Assembly (NCBI GenBank): GCA_009760855.2
Contig: WPIO01000080.1
Span: 465,001-527,000, forward strand
Direction: 5' to 3'
Length of the DNA stretch: 62,000 nt
Source: Cristatella mucedo
Taxonomy: Eukaryota > Bryozoa > Phylactolaemata > Cristatellidae
Shown: in pieces, positions 1 to 11,800 of the stretch
Numbering within the stretch: position 1 is the first letter of the stretch
Layout of the letters: each line of letters begins with the position of its first letter
Position numbers and translations under genes: made by a program
The notes under the pieces: generated by a model
Told to the model about the DNA's origin: nothing
What the model saw: the letters and a program-made list of their open reading frames with translations, nothing else
The model's database searches: none

Positions 1-400
1 TGGCTCAGGGCTTTCGGAGGAAAGAAGGAGTACGACTTCCGGGATCCATATTACCTAGAAGTCTCCGTTTCTTAACCAAGTGAGCCAGCTTAAATGACTC
101 TAGCCATGTCGTGGCGAGCTAGCGTGCAGTCTCTAGGCGGCTCTTTTAGTCTTCGGAAGTTACCCGAACGGGCCAACTAGGATGAAGGCCGCTCGTTGGC
201 CCGGCATTGCTACAATCAGCAGTGGCCCCGCCCGGCTGCACGGAAGAACGCCGATTGCGTCAGACCTGGTATCTAGCTGGTCGGCCGTCCTAGGACTCTT
301 ACTCACGGCTCGCGCTTTCCGGAGACACTGCTCTCTGCGCTCTCTGCTCCGCTCATTAAATTATTGCAACTAAATTAAATTAAATTAATATTACTTGCGA
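1..400. other. left edge, no supported gene
   Basis: A short plus-strand open stretch reads FGGKKEYDFRDPYYLE and then stops at about 75. An AT-rich motif with ATTAAA occurs near 354-400 after GC-rich DNA. This could be the 3' end of a gene or of an LTR element entering from the left, but nothing decides it. Confidence 0.2.
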
Positions 401-812
401 ATTTGTATTACGCTTGGCCGTCTTTCACCCTTGGAGTGCGGCAGTAAACATTAGTGTGCCTGCTCGAGATTATACCTCGCATGGAGCAGAACATCTGCCT
501 AATGGAACAACTTGAAAGTTTACACTGATCTGCACGTATTAAACTGTAGAATTGCTCGGCAAGACGTAGCTTAGCAAAAGGCTGGCAGTCCGCAGGGGAT
601 GAGCTAAACACCGGTTGGATTGGATACGCACCATCTCGACAGGCTGCATGGTAGTACGTCTGCTTCTTACGAACAACTCCTACTCGGGTGATCAGCCGTC
701 GACACCAGTCGCAAGTGAGTAGTCTCCCCCTGGAAGTCCAGCTGTCCTTCTGAGCATCAACTTATGAGAGCGAGCGGCGAGTGAGCGGAATCAAACAAGA
801 TGGACCACTTAC

Positions 813-964
813 GCTACACAATCGTCCAAACAGTAAACCTTGCCACCAACAGTCACGCCTTCGTCTCCGACTTTCTGACGGCAAGCAGTACATCGGGCTT
901 GGGCTTTACGGAGCAGCGCCCGCGAAACGCTGCCGCTGTCATAAATGTCGATTTTTCTTGACAT
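813..964 (-). CDS. candidate first coding exon, CxxC zinc-finger-like protein
   Basis: The ATG at 964 opens MSRKIDIYDSGSVSRALLRK, then CTACRQKVGDEGVTVGGKVY and CLDDCV, ending at the consensus donor GTAGC|GTAAGT in phase 2. The C-x2-C ... C-x3-C spacing is LIM-like, but the usual His of the LIM finger is absent. The gene would continue off the left edge or into 1-800, where I see no second exon. It lies in a GC-rich stretch that could be a promoter. The family is unidentified. Confidence 0.35.
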
Positions 965-1850
965 TTGAGCGACTATCGATACTATCAGCGACACCTAAAG
1001 CGCGAAATTGCTTTCGACAAAAATGCTCTCGCGACCATCTTACGTACGCCAGTCGAGCAGCGGGCAAGCGACGCAGTAATAATTCTTTCGCACGTTAATA
1101 GGCAGCAGTCGAACGAAAGGCAAACGAACCGGATGCCGCTTCCCTTGCGGCCCTTACAGGTGGCGAGCTAACCTGCAGGCTGCTTTGTATGCCCTGCTTC
1201 GGAGCTTAGCTGACGACGACCATCCTCTAGGTCTCGGACTGCAGATCGGCGCTGCCGCGTGCTGCTACGAATTCGACCTCAGGCAGATGTCCTTCTCTTG
1301 CAAGCTCAAGTGATCCAAGCGTTCGAGGTCAGGCTGCATGCAGCAGGACCTCCCGGTGGGTTCGGCCGTTCTTCGGTCGACAGAACAGCCGCTCATTGTT
1401 ATGACGCAGAGCTGGTTTGGAAGGGGGGGGGACGGCATGCCGGCGAAATACTCCTTTGCCCATGAGCTCGACAGAAATTAGCAGGTAGTTAGTTGGTTAA
1501 GCTCAGCCGTCACTACTCTTGCGTCCCGAACTCGGCCGTCGGCCCGCCGCCACAGTCACTAGCGGGCAGTAATTTGAGGCGCGACAATGAACGACGGCCG
1601 GCGAGCGTACGCTACGATGCCTCAGCAATGTAAAAATGTCTTGTTCCGACCTGTCTGCAAATACGCAAATACCGCTACTGTCGTTTGCTGCATGGCGTAA
1701 GTCAAACTGTTGCAATGACCAAAGAGCATCTGGCTACAAAATACAACAACACAGGTTGATCGACAATCCAACACAAAACCAGGCTTTCTAAAAATCCACC
1801 CATTCGTCAGGAAGGAGCTTCGATGCCTACTACGTGCTTGTAAGGACATA
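965..1850. other. GC-rich flank without recognised gene
   Basis: The DNA is rich in CpG and has short shadow frames in both directions. It may contain the promoter of the candidate minus-strand exon at 964. No coding signal was recognised. Confidence 0.3.
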
Positions 1851-1854
1851 CGCC

Positions 1855-1990
1855 ATTTGGATTGGTCCAGCGGTTAAGGTTCTAGCCCCGACCAAGGTCT
1901 AGCTGAGGTCGTGGGCTCAACCCCTGAGGCATATGTGAAACGCCTGTGAAGAGATTAAGTTCTCTTGGAGCCCTACACAAATGAAATATG
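1855..1990 (+). mobile_element. SINE with tRNA-like head and LINE-A-like 3' end
   Basis: GGTCCAGCGGTTAAGG resembles a tRNA D-arm/A box and GTGGGCTCAACCCC a degraded B box. They are followed by AACGCCTG, AGAGATTAAGTTCTCTTGG and a short tail, the same hairpin that ends LINE family A. This is the typical design of a SINE that borrows a LINE's 3' end. Confidence 0.6.
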
Positions 1991-2746
1991 TTATGTGTTA
2001 TGTAATTCTAACGATTCCCGCTGACCTCTAACGCCAGTACTACATGTTACTGTAGAAGGCTGCTCAGCTGTGCATGGCTGTGGCTGCCATTTTCGCAAAT
2101 ACTTTCTGTTCCGTAAAAATGAATCGAGTCATGAGAAAAACAATGTAACAAAGGGAAATGTAATGGAACACAAAAGAGTCAAATACTTCCATGGCAATTA
2201 TCATACAGGTAGAGATTACAACAGACGGCTTCATTTAATTCGCAACTGCCCAGAGACCCTAGCGAGCAAGCTTCAGCTAAGGATGCGTTTGCAATTCGCC
2301 CGATGTGACACCCGACGCCACGCCCACTCGAAGCTGGGTCGAAGCTGGATATCTCTGGCCTTGACCGTTAAGAAACAGTTGCTGACAAGGAAAGATTAAT
2401 ATTGACATAGTTGCACCGGCCGTCCACCAGATGCTGAACGTCAATGGATGAGCTTGCAACCGCCGTGGATGTCATGTCGTGAGCAATATAGACGTCTGAG
2501 CACAGATCCACATTTATGAGTAGATCTGAATAATGCCATCGCTAGAACCGGTGACGACCTAGAGAAATAAAGACCTTATACTTGCACAGATGGGCACATC
2601 TGGTAGATAGAAAAACAAGTAGAAAACGAGATAAAGTCAAAACGGCGTTATCAGTATCACGGAGGTTAGATAAATGAATATTGTAGCAGCCCACATTAAA
2701 TAGTTTTATGATTAATCGCCAAATTATTTCTAACCTTAAATGCTAT

Positions 2747-2750
<4 letters not shown>
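1991..2750. other. intergenic, nothing recognised
   Basis: One 109-codon plus-strand frame is present but has no family features and begins at GTG. I see no repeat or gene. Confidence 0.4.

Positions 2751-2830
<80 letters not shown>
2751..2830. repeat. (TA)n microsatellite
   Basis: Uninterrupted TA dinucleotides for about 80 bp. Confidence 0.98.
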
Positions 2831-2836
<6 letters not shown>

Positions 2837-3119
2837 GGCTTAGTTAACTAAGTTAGCTCAACTTGGTTAACTTAGCTTACTTTACTTCCATCCAATCCAA
2901 TTGTCATGCGTATAAAGTAAAGTAACAGCAGCTCATTAAACAGCAAACATTCTCAACATCAACACAAGCTGTTACAATTAACAAGCATACAATAAAGGAC
3001 TGTAAGTCGAGATGTTTCGAGAAAGTCAGATACATATATAATACATAGCTTAGCAGTCGAACCCACCGACCGTTCGAGAACTGTGAACACCTTGACCCTG
3101 GGCTGATGCCTATGGGACA

Positions 3120-3300
3120 GCTGGGCCGGGATAGCCCAGGAGGTAAGATACTGGCTCTTTAAGACCGGGGTCACAGGTTCGAATTCTGCAGTAGAGGATA
3201 ATCCTTTATTGACAACTGCAAGTGGTGGTGATAAATTTCAAGGCTCTTCTACCGCTATACAAATGAGCCCTTTAAATCAGTAGATATTTTATTTTTAATT
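3120..3300 (+). mobile_element. tRNA-derived SINE (family S1)
   Basis: GGATAGCCCAGGAGGTAAG is an A-box-like segment and GGTTCGAATTC a near-perfect B box. The body, GACAACTGCAAGTGGTGGTG and CTTCTACCGCTATACAAATG, is shared with copies near 22.4, 32.9, 41.9 and 56.5 kb. Confidence 0.8.
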
Positions 3301-4539
3301 TCAATGGAAGTACAGCGAATACGCTCATATCTTTGGTTGCTGCTTCTTTCGCCCCAAAAAATCTCCTAGTTATCCCATCTCGCACAGTTTTAATAAAATG
3401 CATCTCCTCTCAGCAGCTGCAAAGGGTAGAGGTAGATGGTAGAGGTCTCGAGGCCCACTCACTGCCTGACGGCGTGCTGCGTGGAAATTTTGAAAGTACA
3501 CAATTGCTTTCAACAGATGGCAGCTAAGAATCTGGCAAGAGATTCGAGAAAATACCTCTCCAGCCATTTACCCCATCATCTTGAAATTCAGTCAAGAAGT
3601 TTCAAGTGTGCAGCAGAAAAGATTTTTAGGGAAGAACGACGAAAACAGTAATTAAGAGAAAGGCAGCATGACTTATCAACAGAGCAGCCAAATTACTGAC
3701 ATGGTAGCTGCTTGCGGGCATGTCAACTTGTCGGTGTTACCTTGCTAGGATAGCATGTTAGAGACCTGGCTTAATTTCTTTTGTGGCCTTGACTCTGCTC
3801 TAAGTGAGCTAGAGCACTATGGCTTACCAAGAGCCGGCATATAAGCCAGTAATAAATATAGCAATGATATAATATATGCTATACTACTACTACTAATATA
3901 ATAGCAATACGCCAGTAATACAGTTGGAGAAGCCACTGCCGCCTCCGTGGAGAATATCTCTGATTTGAAACTAGAGAATGAGCAAAACGACTACTCATCC
4001 ATCGATCGTCGACCACGCTGTCTCCCGAATTTATTCTTTTAAAATTAGACGATTAACGATGGTGGCACCGACATTGCAAGCACTAGGAAAACAGGCGCAA
4101 TGATGGGCACATGCACGCCCACATGACAAGCACAATGTGCTGGCAGGTAAGAGCACTGACCTTCACTTTCACCCACACGCGCACACACAGACACACTTAG
4201 AGTAAGTAGTTCTAAGCTGACCTCTTTAGCCAAAGGTTAGCTTAAGCAGAAGTGAGGTGGGATCGCTATACCGGCCTCTTATCACGAGCCTAGCAGGCTA
4301 GCAACAAAAAGATTTGCAGTGGGAAGGGGGTGGGGGCAAGGCAGTGTCTCTAGGAGTCCACCAACTAACGGGCAGCAGTCAAATTCGTAAACCACAAATA
4401 TTCCTTACACGATTTACCATCTACTAAATACCACCATATATCTTACACTCTATAAAGTAGCACTCCATAGCACTCCATTCTACGGGGTTCATACTAAGGC
4501 GGCAGCCTGGGCTGCCTCACTAGCACCAAGCAAAGATTC
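3301..4539. other. intergenic, nothing recognised
   Basis: No gene, repeat family or RNA was recognised. It holds a small ATACTACTAC-like run near 3880. Confidence 0.4.
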
Positions 4540-4960
4540 GCCCTTGAGTATTTTATTCCAGAGTTATTGTCGGTCAAGTAAGTTGGATTTCAAAGCTCAA
4601 ATACTCTGTTGCAAGGTCGTTACTTTTGGGAGCAAGATAAAGACTCCAAGCACACTGTGCCAGGCCAGCAAAGCACTTGTTGAGGATTCCTTGTTTGGGG
4701 CAGATGCTGTGGCCAAACCAATCACCCGATTGGAACCCCTTAGAACGATTATGGAGTGACATCGACATGAATCAGATGAGCATGTTTGCTGCTTGGCTGA
4801 CACCAAAAGGCCTTGACCTTTTCAGTAAAACTCAGGCTCAGTGGAATGTGCTAAAGCAGAAGAAACAATGCAATGGAGGCCGGTGGCCTCAATACATGAC
4901 CTGATAAAAGGGAGATCATATAGAACCTTGGTGGGACAATATCATACTTGCTCACACAGA
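4540..4960 (+). pseudogene. degenerate Tc1/mariner transposase fragment
   Basis: Across two frames the plus strand reads QDKDSKHTVPG (Tc1 QDNDPKHTS, second catalytic Asp region) and WPNQSPDWNPLERLWSDIDM (Tc1 SPDLNPIENLWD, third acidic residue region). Frameshifts and stops separate the pieces. The N-terminal half and terminal inverted repeats are not visible. Confidence 0.75.
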
Positions 4961-5499
4961 TACCAGAAGCACATCGTAATAAATCCTCTTATTGCCCTAA
5001 CGGATTCACAGCCAGAGCAGCAAAGGCCAGGCTTTACGAGGTTTTTGGCGGCTGAGCATATACAGCCAGAGAAGGGCTGCAGCATCTATTCACTCGGCTT
5101 TCAGTAGTCAGTACAGAATTGCCTGCCCCATAGGACTCGAACAAGCGACCTGGTGACTGAAGTGCAAGCAACCTTATCCGAAGGCTTAGACCCAGGAGCT
5201 GAAGTAAGCCACCACGACCATTTACTATCAACGACGGGGGTCCATAAGTGAGAAACCATGGCAGAGCCTACTCTGGCCTCAGGGCCCAGAGTGCACTGCT
5301 CCAATCTCACTACTCAATGCAGCAGCTTCCAAGCTGCCCAATGGGAAGTGGATTTAGCGAAAAGCATGCGCCTCGTCCTGGCGGCACTTCCTAGAGTGCT
5401 ACAACTTGCAGATAGCAAGAGGCTGCTAGCAAATTCAGTCTCTTGCTAGCTCCAATCTCGGCAGTAAAATGCTGATCCCTACAACTGTAGCATCTATAC

Positions 5500-6580
5500 T
5501 GATCCCTACAGCTGATCTGTACCTTTGCTTTGATCCTCCCAGCCTTCGAGCACCTCGAAATCTCTCAACTCCTTTGCTGCATGTATTGATGACATCCGCA
5601 CATGCATGGCAGTACATTTTCTTAAATAAAATTATGATAAAACTGACTTACTAGTTATGGGCAAACCAAGTGTGATTCCGAAATTGGAAAGGCTAATGCT
5701 CAAAATCGGCTCTGCCAGCATACCTCCTGTTGAATCTGCACGAAATCTAGGTGTCATTTTCCAAAGTGACCTCTCTTTAAACGACCACATCAGCTCCACA
5801 ATCAAGTCTGCCTACTTTCAGCTACATAACTATGATAAAATTAAGGCTTGCTTAGATAAGGACACCACATCTAAATTGTTCCATGCATCAGTGACATCCC
5901 GTATTGACTTCTGTAACTCTCTGCTTGCTGACCTACCGGCATGTGCAATCACGAGATTAGAGCTGGTGCAAAACTCTGCAGCTTGGCTTGTCTGTCGTGA
6001 GCATCGCAGTTGCCACGTCACACCACTACTCGCCGAATTGCACTGGCTACAAGTCAAGCAACAGATCGACTTCAAGGTATTTTTGCTCACTTTTAGGTCA
6101 CTTCCTTTTTTGGCTCCAGCCTATCTTTCAGATCTACTCCCCCACCTGGCCAAGCATAGTACCACCTGCTTTTCGGAATCAAACAGTTTACCAATACATC
6201 ATACAAACCTCAAATCCTTCGGAAACCGTGCATTTAGTTCCTATGCTCCCAAAGCCTGGAACTTACTCCCGACTTCCATCACAACGTCCCCTGACTTGAC
6301 CACATAAAAAAAACTTCAGAACTCACCTATTTAAGACAGCATTTAGTGGGCCTCTGTGATTCGTTCTTTATGCGCTTTTTCATGCTGACACTGTGCATGC
6401 TGCCACTAACCACACTGCATGCTGACCCTGTGCATGTCACACCTAACCATGTTAGTCATGTTGTTTATCAAGCATGATATCACTCACCATTCAATCGCGT
6501 TTCCCTTTGCAGCAAATGTAAAGCACCTAAAATGAGATTGAGTTCTCTGAGGGAACTTTATAAAGTATTATTATTAATAC
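5500..6580 (+). mobile_element. LINE-A copy, 5'-truncated
   Basis: The plus-strand frame 5657-6307 encodes the C-terminal part of a non-LTR reverse transcriptase protein: GKPSVIPKLERLMLKIGSAS, FKVFLLTFRSLPFLAPAYLS and the signature PKAWNLLPTSI. The 3' UTR carries the conserved hairpin and ends in a short ATT-rich tail. The RT core is missing. A stop at 6305 in place of the usual Thr-Phe-Lys-Lys run shows decay. Confidence 0.88.
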
Positions 6581-6752
6581 AAGCAAGAACTGCCCTGATC
6601 ATTATGATCAAGTTCCCACTTCTAGGCGTTGGCCAACCCATGTGAGGCCTCCATGATGGCAATCTAGCATGCCATGGCTCCCCTCCTCTGCAACACATTG
6701 CCACACCTCTCACAGCTCACCTCTCCTCACGGGGCAGACCACTTAGATCAGT

Positions 6753-6905
6753 TCAAGCAGAGTGCCCCGTTATCACACACTTTACGGTCCAACGAACAAA
6801 CGCTACCTCTCTACGATGTGGATGAAAGCCGACACTGGTGACGGCATCACTGTGACCGCTCAGCCTCGTCACGACTTGGCTGGTTGACAGGTCGATGACA
6901 TAAGC
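6753..6905 (-). CDS. WDR27: WDR27 exon 20 (terminal)
   Basis: The acceptor CTTTTTTGCAG|GC is strong. It encodes [40 protein letters not shown] and [10 protein letters not shown], then TGA. The [13 protein letters not shown] core aligns with the vertebrate GHTDTVTGVAFNP. The last 20 residues are diverged, and a weak internal donor (GAGAG|GTAGCG) could splice to an unseen last exon. No AATAAA lies close downstream before the LINE at 6580. Confidence 0.85.
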   Translation of the reverse strand, partial: AYVIDLSTSQVVTRLSGHSDAVTSVGFHPHRREVAFVRWTVKCVITGHSA

Positions 6906-7111
6906 CTGCAAAAAAGGAAGCAGGCTGGCCAAAAGGTGTGGCTGCAGTTGCAGCAGGAGAGCTACAGGGGGGGGGGGCCTGCAGGTCAGGGGTAAGGGTA
7001 AGCTGCAGCAGCCTGAGTGCCTAGTGAGCCACTGTTTTTCATCGACAGCGAGCCACGGTAGATGCCGAGTAAAAATTGTCCCCACTTTCTACTGATCGAT
7101 CGATTCTTACA

Positions 7112-7142
<31 letters not shown>

Positions 7143-8782
7143 ATAGTAATAATAATGGACTTGATAAAGCGGCCTCAGAGAACTCAATCTCCCTCTAGGC
7201 GCTTTACATTTGCTGCAAAGGGAAATGCAATTGAATGGTGAGTAAAATCATGAATGATAAACAAACAAAATGAATAACATGGTTAGGGATGACATGCACA
7301 GCGTCGCATGCAAATGTGGTTAGTGGCAGCATGCACAGTGTCAGCATGCATAAGCACATCAAGGACGAATCACAGGGACCCACTAAATGCTGTCCTAAAT
7401 AGGTGTGTTTTAAGTTCTTTTTTAATGTGGCCAGGTCAGGGGATGTTCTGACGCAGGTCGGAAGGAAGTTCCAGGCTTTGGGAGCATACAACCTAAATGC
7501 ATGGTCTCCAAAGGATTTGAGGTTTGTACGAGGTATTTGTAGACTGTTGGATTCCGAAAAGCGGGTGGTACGATGCTTGGCCTGATGGGGGAGTATATCT
7601 GAGAGATAGGCTGGAGCCAAAGAATGGAGTGACCTAAAAGTGTGCGACAAAACCTTGAAGTCGATCCGCTGCTTGACTGGTAGCCAGTGCAGGTTGGCGT
7701 GTAGTGGTGTAATGTGGCAACTCAGACGCTCACGACAGACAAGCCTAGCTGCGGAGTTTTGTACCAGCTGCAATCGCCTGATCGCAAATGCTGGTAGGCC
7801 AGTAAGCAGTGAGTTGCAGAAGTCGAGACGGGATGTCACGAATGCACGGACCAACTTGGACGTGGTATCCTTATCTAAACAAGCCCGAATTTTAGCAATG
7901 TTATGAAGCTGAAAATAGGAAGATTTGACTGTGGTACTAGATCGATAGTTAATGTCACTAGTGGATCAGCCAATATGCAAAAAAGATGGTAGTGGGTGGA
8001 AATAATAATAAACAAACACACAGCAGCAGGGATTATGATTGGCAAGCCAGGGGTCACAGCCAGGGGTCAGAGCTAGGGGTCAGAGCTGGGCTAGCACAAA
8101 CGACCACATGCGCACACTGCCAGCAAACACATGGGCACACTTTCACATTTTGGCCCCTGAGCACACCCCACCCACACAAATGCAAACACAAGACCACTGC
8201 TGCTGCTGCTGCTACCAGCTGCTGCAATGGTCCACCTGCAGCAATTGCAGCCGTGGGTGCCTAGTACTTGCAACTACCGTGTGCTATCTACATGCAGTAA
8301 TATATGTCTGTCTATAACTCCACAAAGACCGTATGGGTGTCACGCAGAAGTGTTTTGTCTAGCACACTCAGAAGCGTAATCGGCTTGTGATACGCATTCG
8401 GTGGCCAACAGACTTACGCATCTCATGCAACGAAGAGAATGTGACAAGCCGAATGCATGGCTGAATCAGGAGAGCAGGAGTTGAGGTAGCATGGAAGTAG
8501 CAGGCCAGGACAGATGGAAAGAATGTGCCATAGTCAGCAGCATGTCAGTAGCTGTCGTTGCCTTAGAATCGTTGAAGTGAGCTCCCCAGTCTGGGAAATG
8601 CAGAGCAAAAGTTTCAGTTGCCTATATTCTTTAAACAGAGAAATGGAACAGCTAATTTCTTGTCTATACAGGACCTGAAAGCTCGAGAAGGCTGAAACCG
8701 GTGCAGCAGTTCAGAAAGGTATGAAGAGGCCAAGCAGCAGGCATAGTTAGTCAGCATTCCAACTGTGCTCTGTATCCGTTAA

Positions 8783-8814
<32 letters not shown>

Positions 8815-11800
8815 GTAATAATACATTTGATATGGTGCCCCCCAAGAACTCAATCTCTTTTTAGGCACCTTAGATTAGCTGGAAAGGAAGCACGATCGAA
8901 TGATTAGTAGTAGTGTGCTCAATAAACAACAATAATGACATGGTTAGGGGTCACGTGCACAGGGTCAGCATGCAAGTATGGTTAGTGGCAGCATGTACAG
9001 TGTCAGCATGCATAAGCAAATAAAGGACGAATAACAGTGACCCACTAAATGCTGTGGTAAATAGATGAGATTTAGTTTCTTTTTAAATGGTGACAAGTCA
9101 GGAGATATCGTGACTTGTCACCATCAAGTGGGGAGTGAGTTCCAGGCTTTGGGACCATACGAACTAAATGCACGGTCTCCAAAGGATTTGAGGTTTGTAT
9201 GAGGTATTGGTAAACTGTTAGATTCCGAAAAGCAGGTGGTACGATGCTTGGCCTGGTGATCTAGTAGATCTGATAGATAGGCTGGAGCCAAAGAATAAAG
9301 TGACCTCAAAGTGAGCGACAAAACCTTGAAGTCGATCCGCTGCTTGACTGGTAGCCAGTGCAGGTTGGCGCGTAGTGGTGTAATGTGGCAACTCAGACGC
9401 TCACGACAGACAAGCCAAGCTGCAGAGTTTTGCACCAGCTGTAATCTCGTGATTGCACATGCTGGTAGGCCAGCAAGCAGTGAGTTACAGAAGTCAAGAC
9501 GGGATGTCACTGATGCATGGAACAATTTAGATGTGGTATACTTATCTAAGCAAGCCCGAATTTAAGCAGTGTTATGTACCTGAAAGTAGGCAGTCTTGAC
9601 TGCGGAGCTGATGTAGTCGCCTAAACATAGGTCATTTTGGAACATGACACCTAGATTTCGTGCAGATTCAACAGGAGATATGCTGGCAGAGCCGATTTTG
9701 AGTGCTAACCTTTCCAATTTCTGAATCACACTTGGTTTGCCCATAAGTAGTAAGCTAGTTTTATCATAATTTAATTTAGGAAAATTTGCTGCCATCCATG
9801 TGCAGATGTCATCAATACATGTAGCCAGAAAGATGAGAGAATTTGAACTGCTGGAAGGCTGGGAGGTATCAAAGCAGAGGTACAACTGTCACCTGCATAG
9901 AAGTGAAAGCCTACATTGTGCCTGGCAATCACATCGGCAATTGGGGGAGTATAAACCGTGAAAAGAACCGGACCTAGCACAGAGCCCTGAGGTACCCACA
10001 TTTTAAAGATTCCTCGGATGATCTTTGTTCATTCACATCAATACTCTGGAGTCTCCCACTAAGATACGACCTGAACAATTGCATTGCAGTGCCAGTGATG
10101 CCCAGGCGAGATGAGAGGCGCTCAAGTAGGAACTGGTGATCGACAGCATCAAAAGCTGCCGAAAGGTCGAGCAAAATAAGTAGAGTACTTTACCTAAGTC
10201 TGCATTTCTACTAAGGTCTTTATACACCCAAGCAAATGCTGACTTTCTAGAGTGATTAACTCGAAAACCAGACTGGAACATACTTGCAAGGTTTGAAGCT
10301 TCAATATGTGAGTTCAGCTGGTCTGCCACGACTCGTTCCAGTGATTTTGATAGAAACGGTACACGAGAGACTGGGCGGAAGTTGCTCACGTTCTCTCGGT
10401 CTAGTGTCGCTTTCTTCAGTAGTGGTCTGACCACAGCTTTTTTGAGAGGTGCTAGGACATGATCTGAAGCTAACGACATATTTATCATATTAGTTATGCA
10501 TGGCAGCACCAGGTCAATGCATCGTAGAAGCAGGACAGTGGGTAATAGGGTCCAAAAGAGTAGTTGCCTTCTTTGATTGGGATATGAACTTCAGGACGAG
10601 GTCACTAATGACCTGAACGCAGACATTGAGGTGCTGCATTGACTTGAGGGATATGATTACCGTGGGGATTCTGCCATCGTAGGAATGGACTTCATGACCT
10701 TGTTTATCTTCTTGACACAGAAGCTAGAGAAGCAATCAGCTAGATCATCACAGGGATTACTAGGTAAGGAAGGAGCTAACCTTAATAAACCAGCAGCCAT
10801 CCAAGCCTTTTCAGCAAAGGAGACTCGAGGTCAAATCTCTGGGATTCGTAAACTAGCAGCCTTGCAGCTATACTCATTTCGAGCTGTGGTGACCTAGTGG
10901 CTTTTTTGGTAGCCTAGCCAAAATAAAATTAACATAATCTAGCCAAGACAGAGCCAAAGAGCTAGTTAAACTTGCTGCAAGCCACAGTGGAAGAATGTAC
11001 TTGCATCCTACTAATGCCTCCTTCTCACCCACCCCCACGGACCACAGAGAGCCAGGAGACAGCCATAGCAGGCAGCTGCTGCTGCCATCGCTCGTCTCTG
11101 CAAACTCCTCCTATTGCTGCCGCTCCAGCAACGTTGCTGCAGCAGCAGCTGAAGCAACGGCAAGCAGCTGCTGCTGCTTCCCATTGCTAGTCATCAACGC
11201 TGCTGCTGCCAGCAGCTGCTTGCTGCAGCTGCTGGCTTCTTGCAGTCTGCTGCTGCTGCTGCTAGTCATCGATGCTGCTGCCTGCAGTTGCAGTTGACAC
11301 CGGCTTGTTCAGCAGCTGCTGCTGCCGCTACTGCTACCACGTTCGTACCGTTTTGTCTTCTGAGCCTGAGGCTATGTAGCGACCGCAGGGGCTCCATGCC
11401 ACACCACAAGGTATGGCTCGACATTTGTGGTGATCGTAGCGCGTTACACATCTAAAATGGACACGCTCAGTGAACGATGGCTGCAGTGTAACAGACTTAT
11501 AGCATTGCTCACTCAAGGCAATCACACACCATCCAGCTAGTGAAGCAAGCATCCGTTGAATAGGTACCTGCACTAAATAATGTCAGAGCCGGGAGAGCAG
11601 TCAGCAAGCAGCTCCACGCATGGAGGGCTGGACAACTGCGTGCAAGCAATGCCAAGCCTGGAGGGCAGAGGCAAGTGTAGCCTGCAGCCACGGGGGGGGG
11701 GGAGATGGGAATGGGCGGAGGCAGGACGGGGTGGGGAGGGCCGCAGTGGGCAGCTCAGAGGGGGGGGGGAGGCGGTGGTGGCATGGGTAGCAGCCTCACC

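Noticed and set aside
2070-2399. 109-codon plus ORF
   Set aside because: It begins at GTG in a eukaryotic context and has no domain or splice support.
3127-3190. A possible tRNA gene (A and B box)
   Set aside because: It recurs with the same non-tRNA body at several other loci and does not form a full cloverleaf by eye; it is a SINE head.
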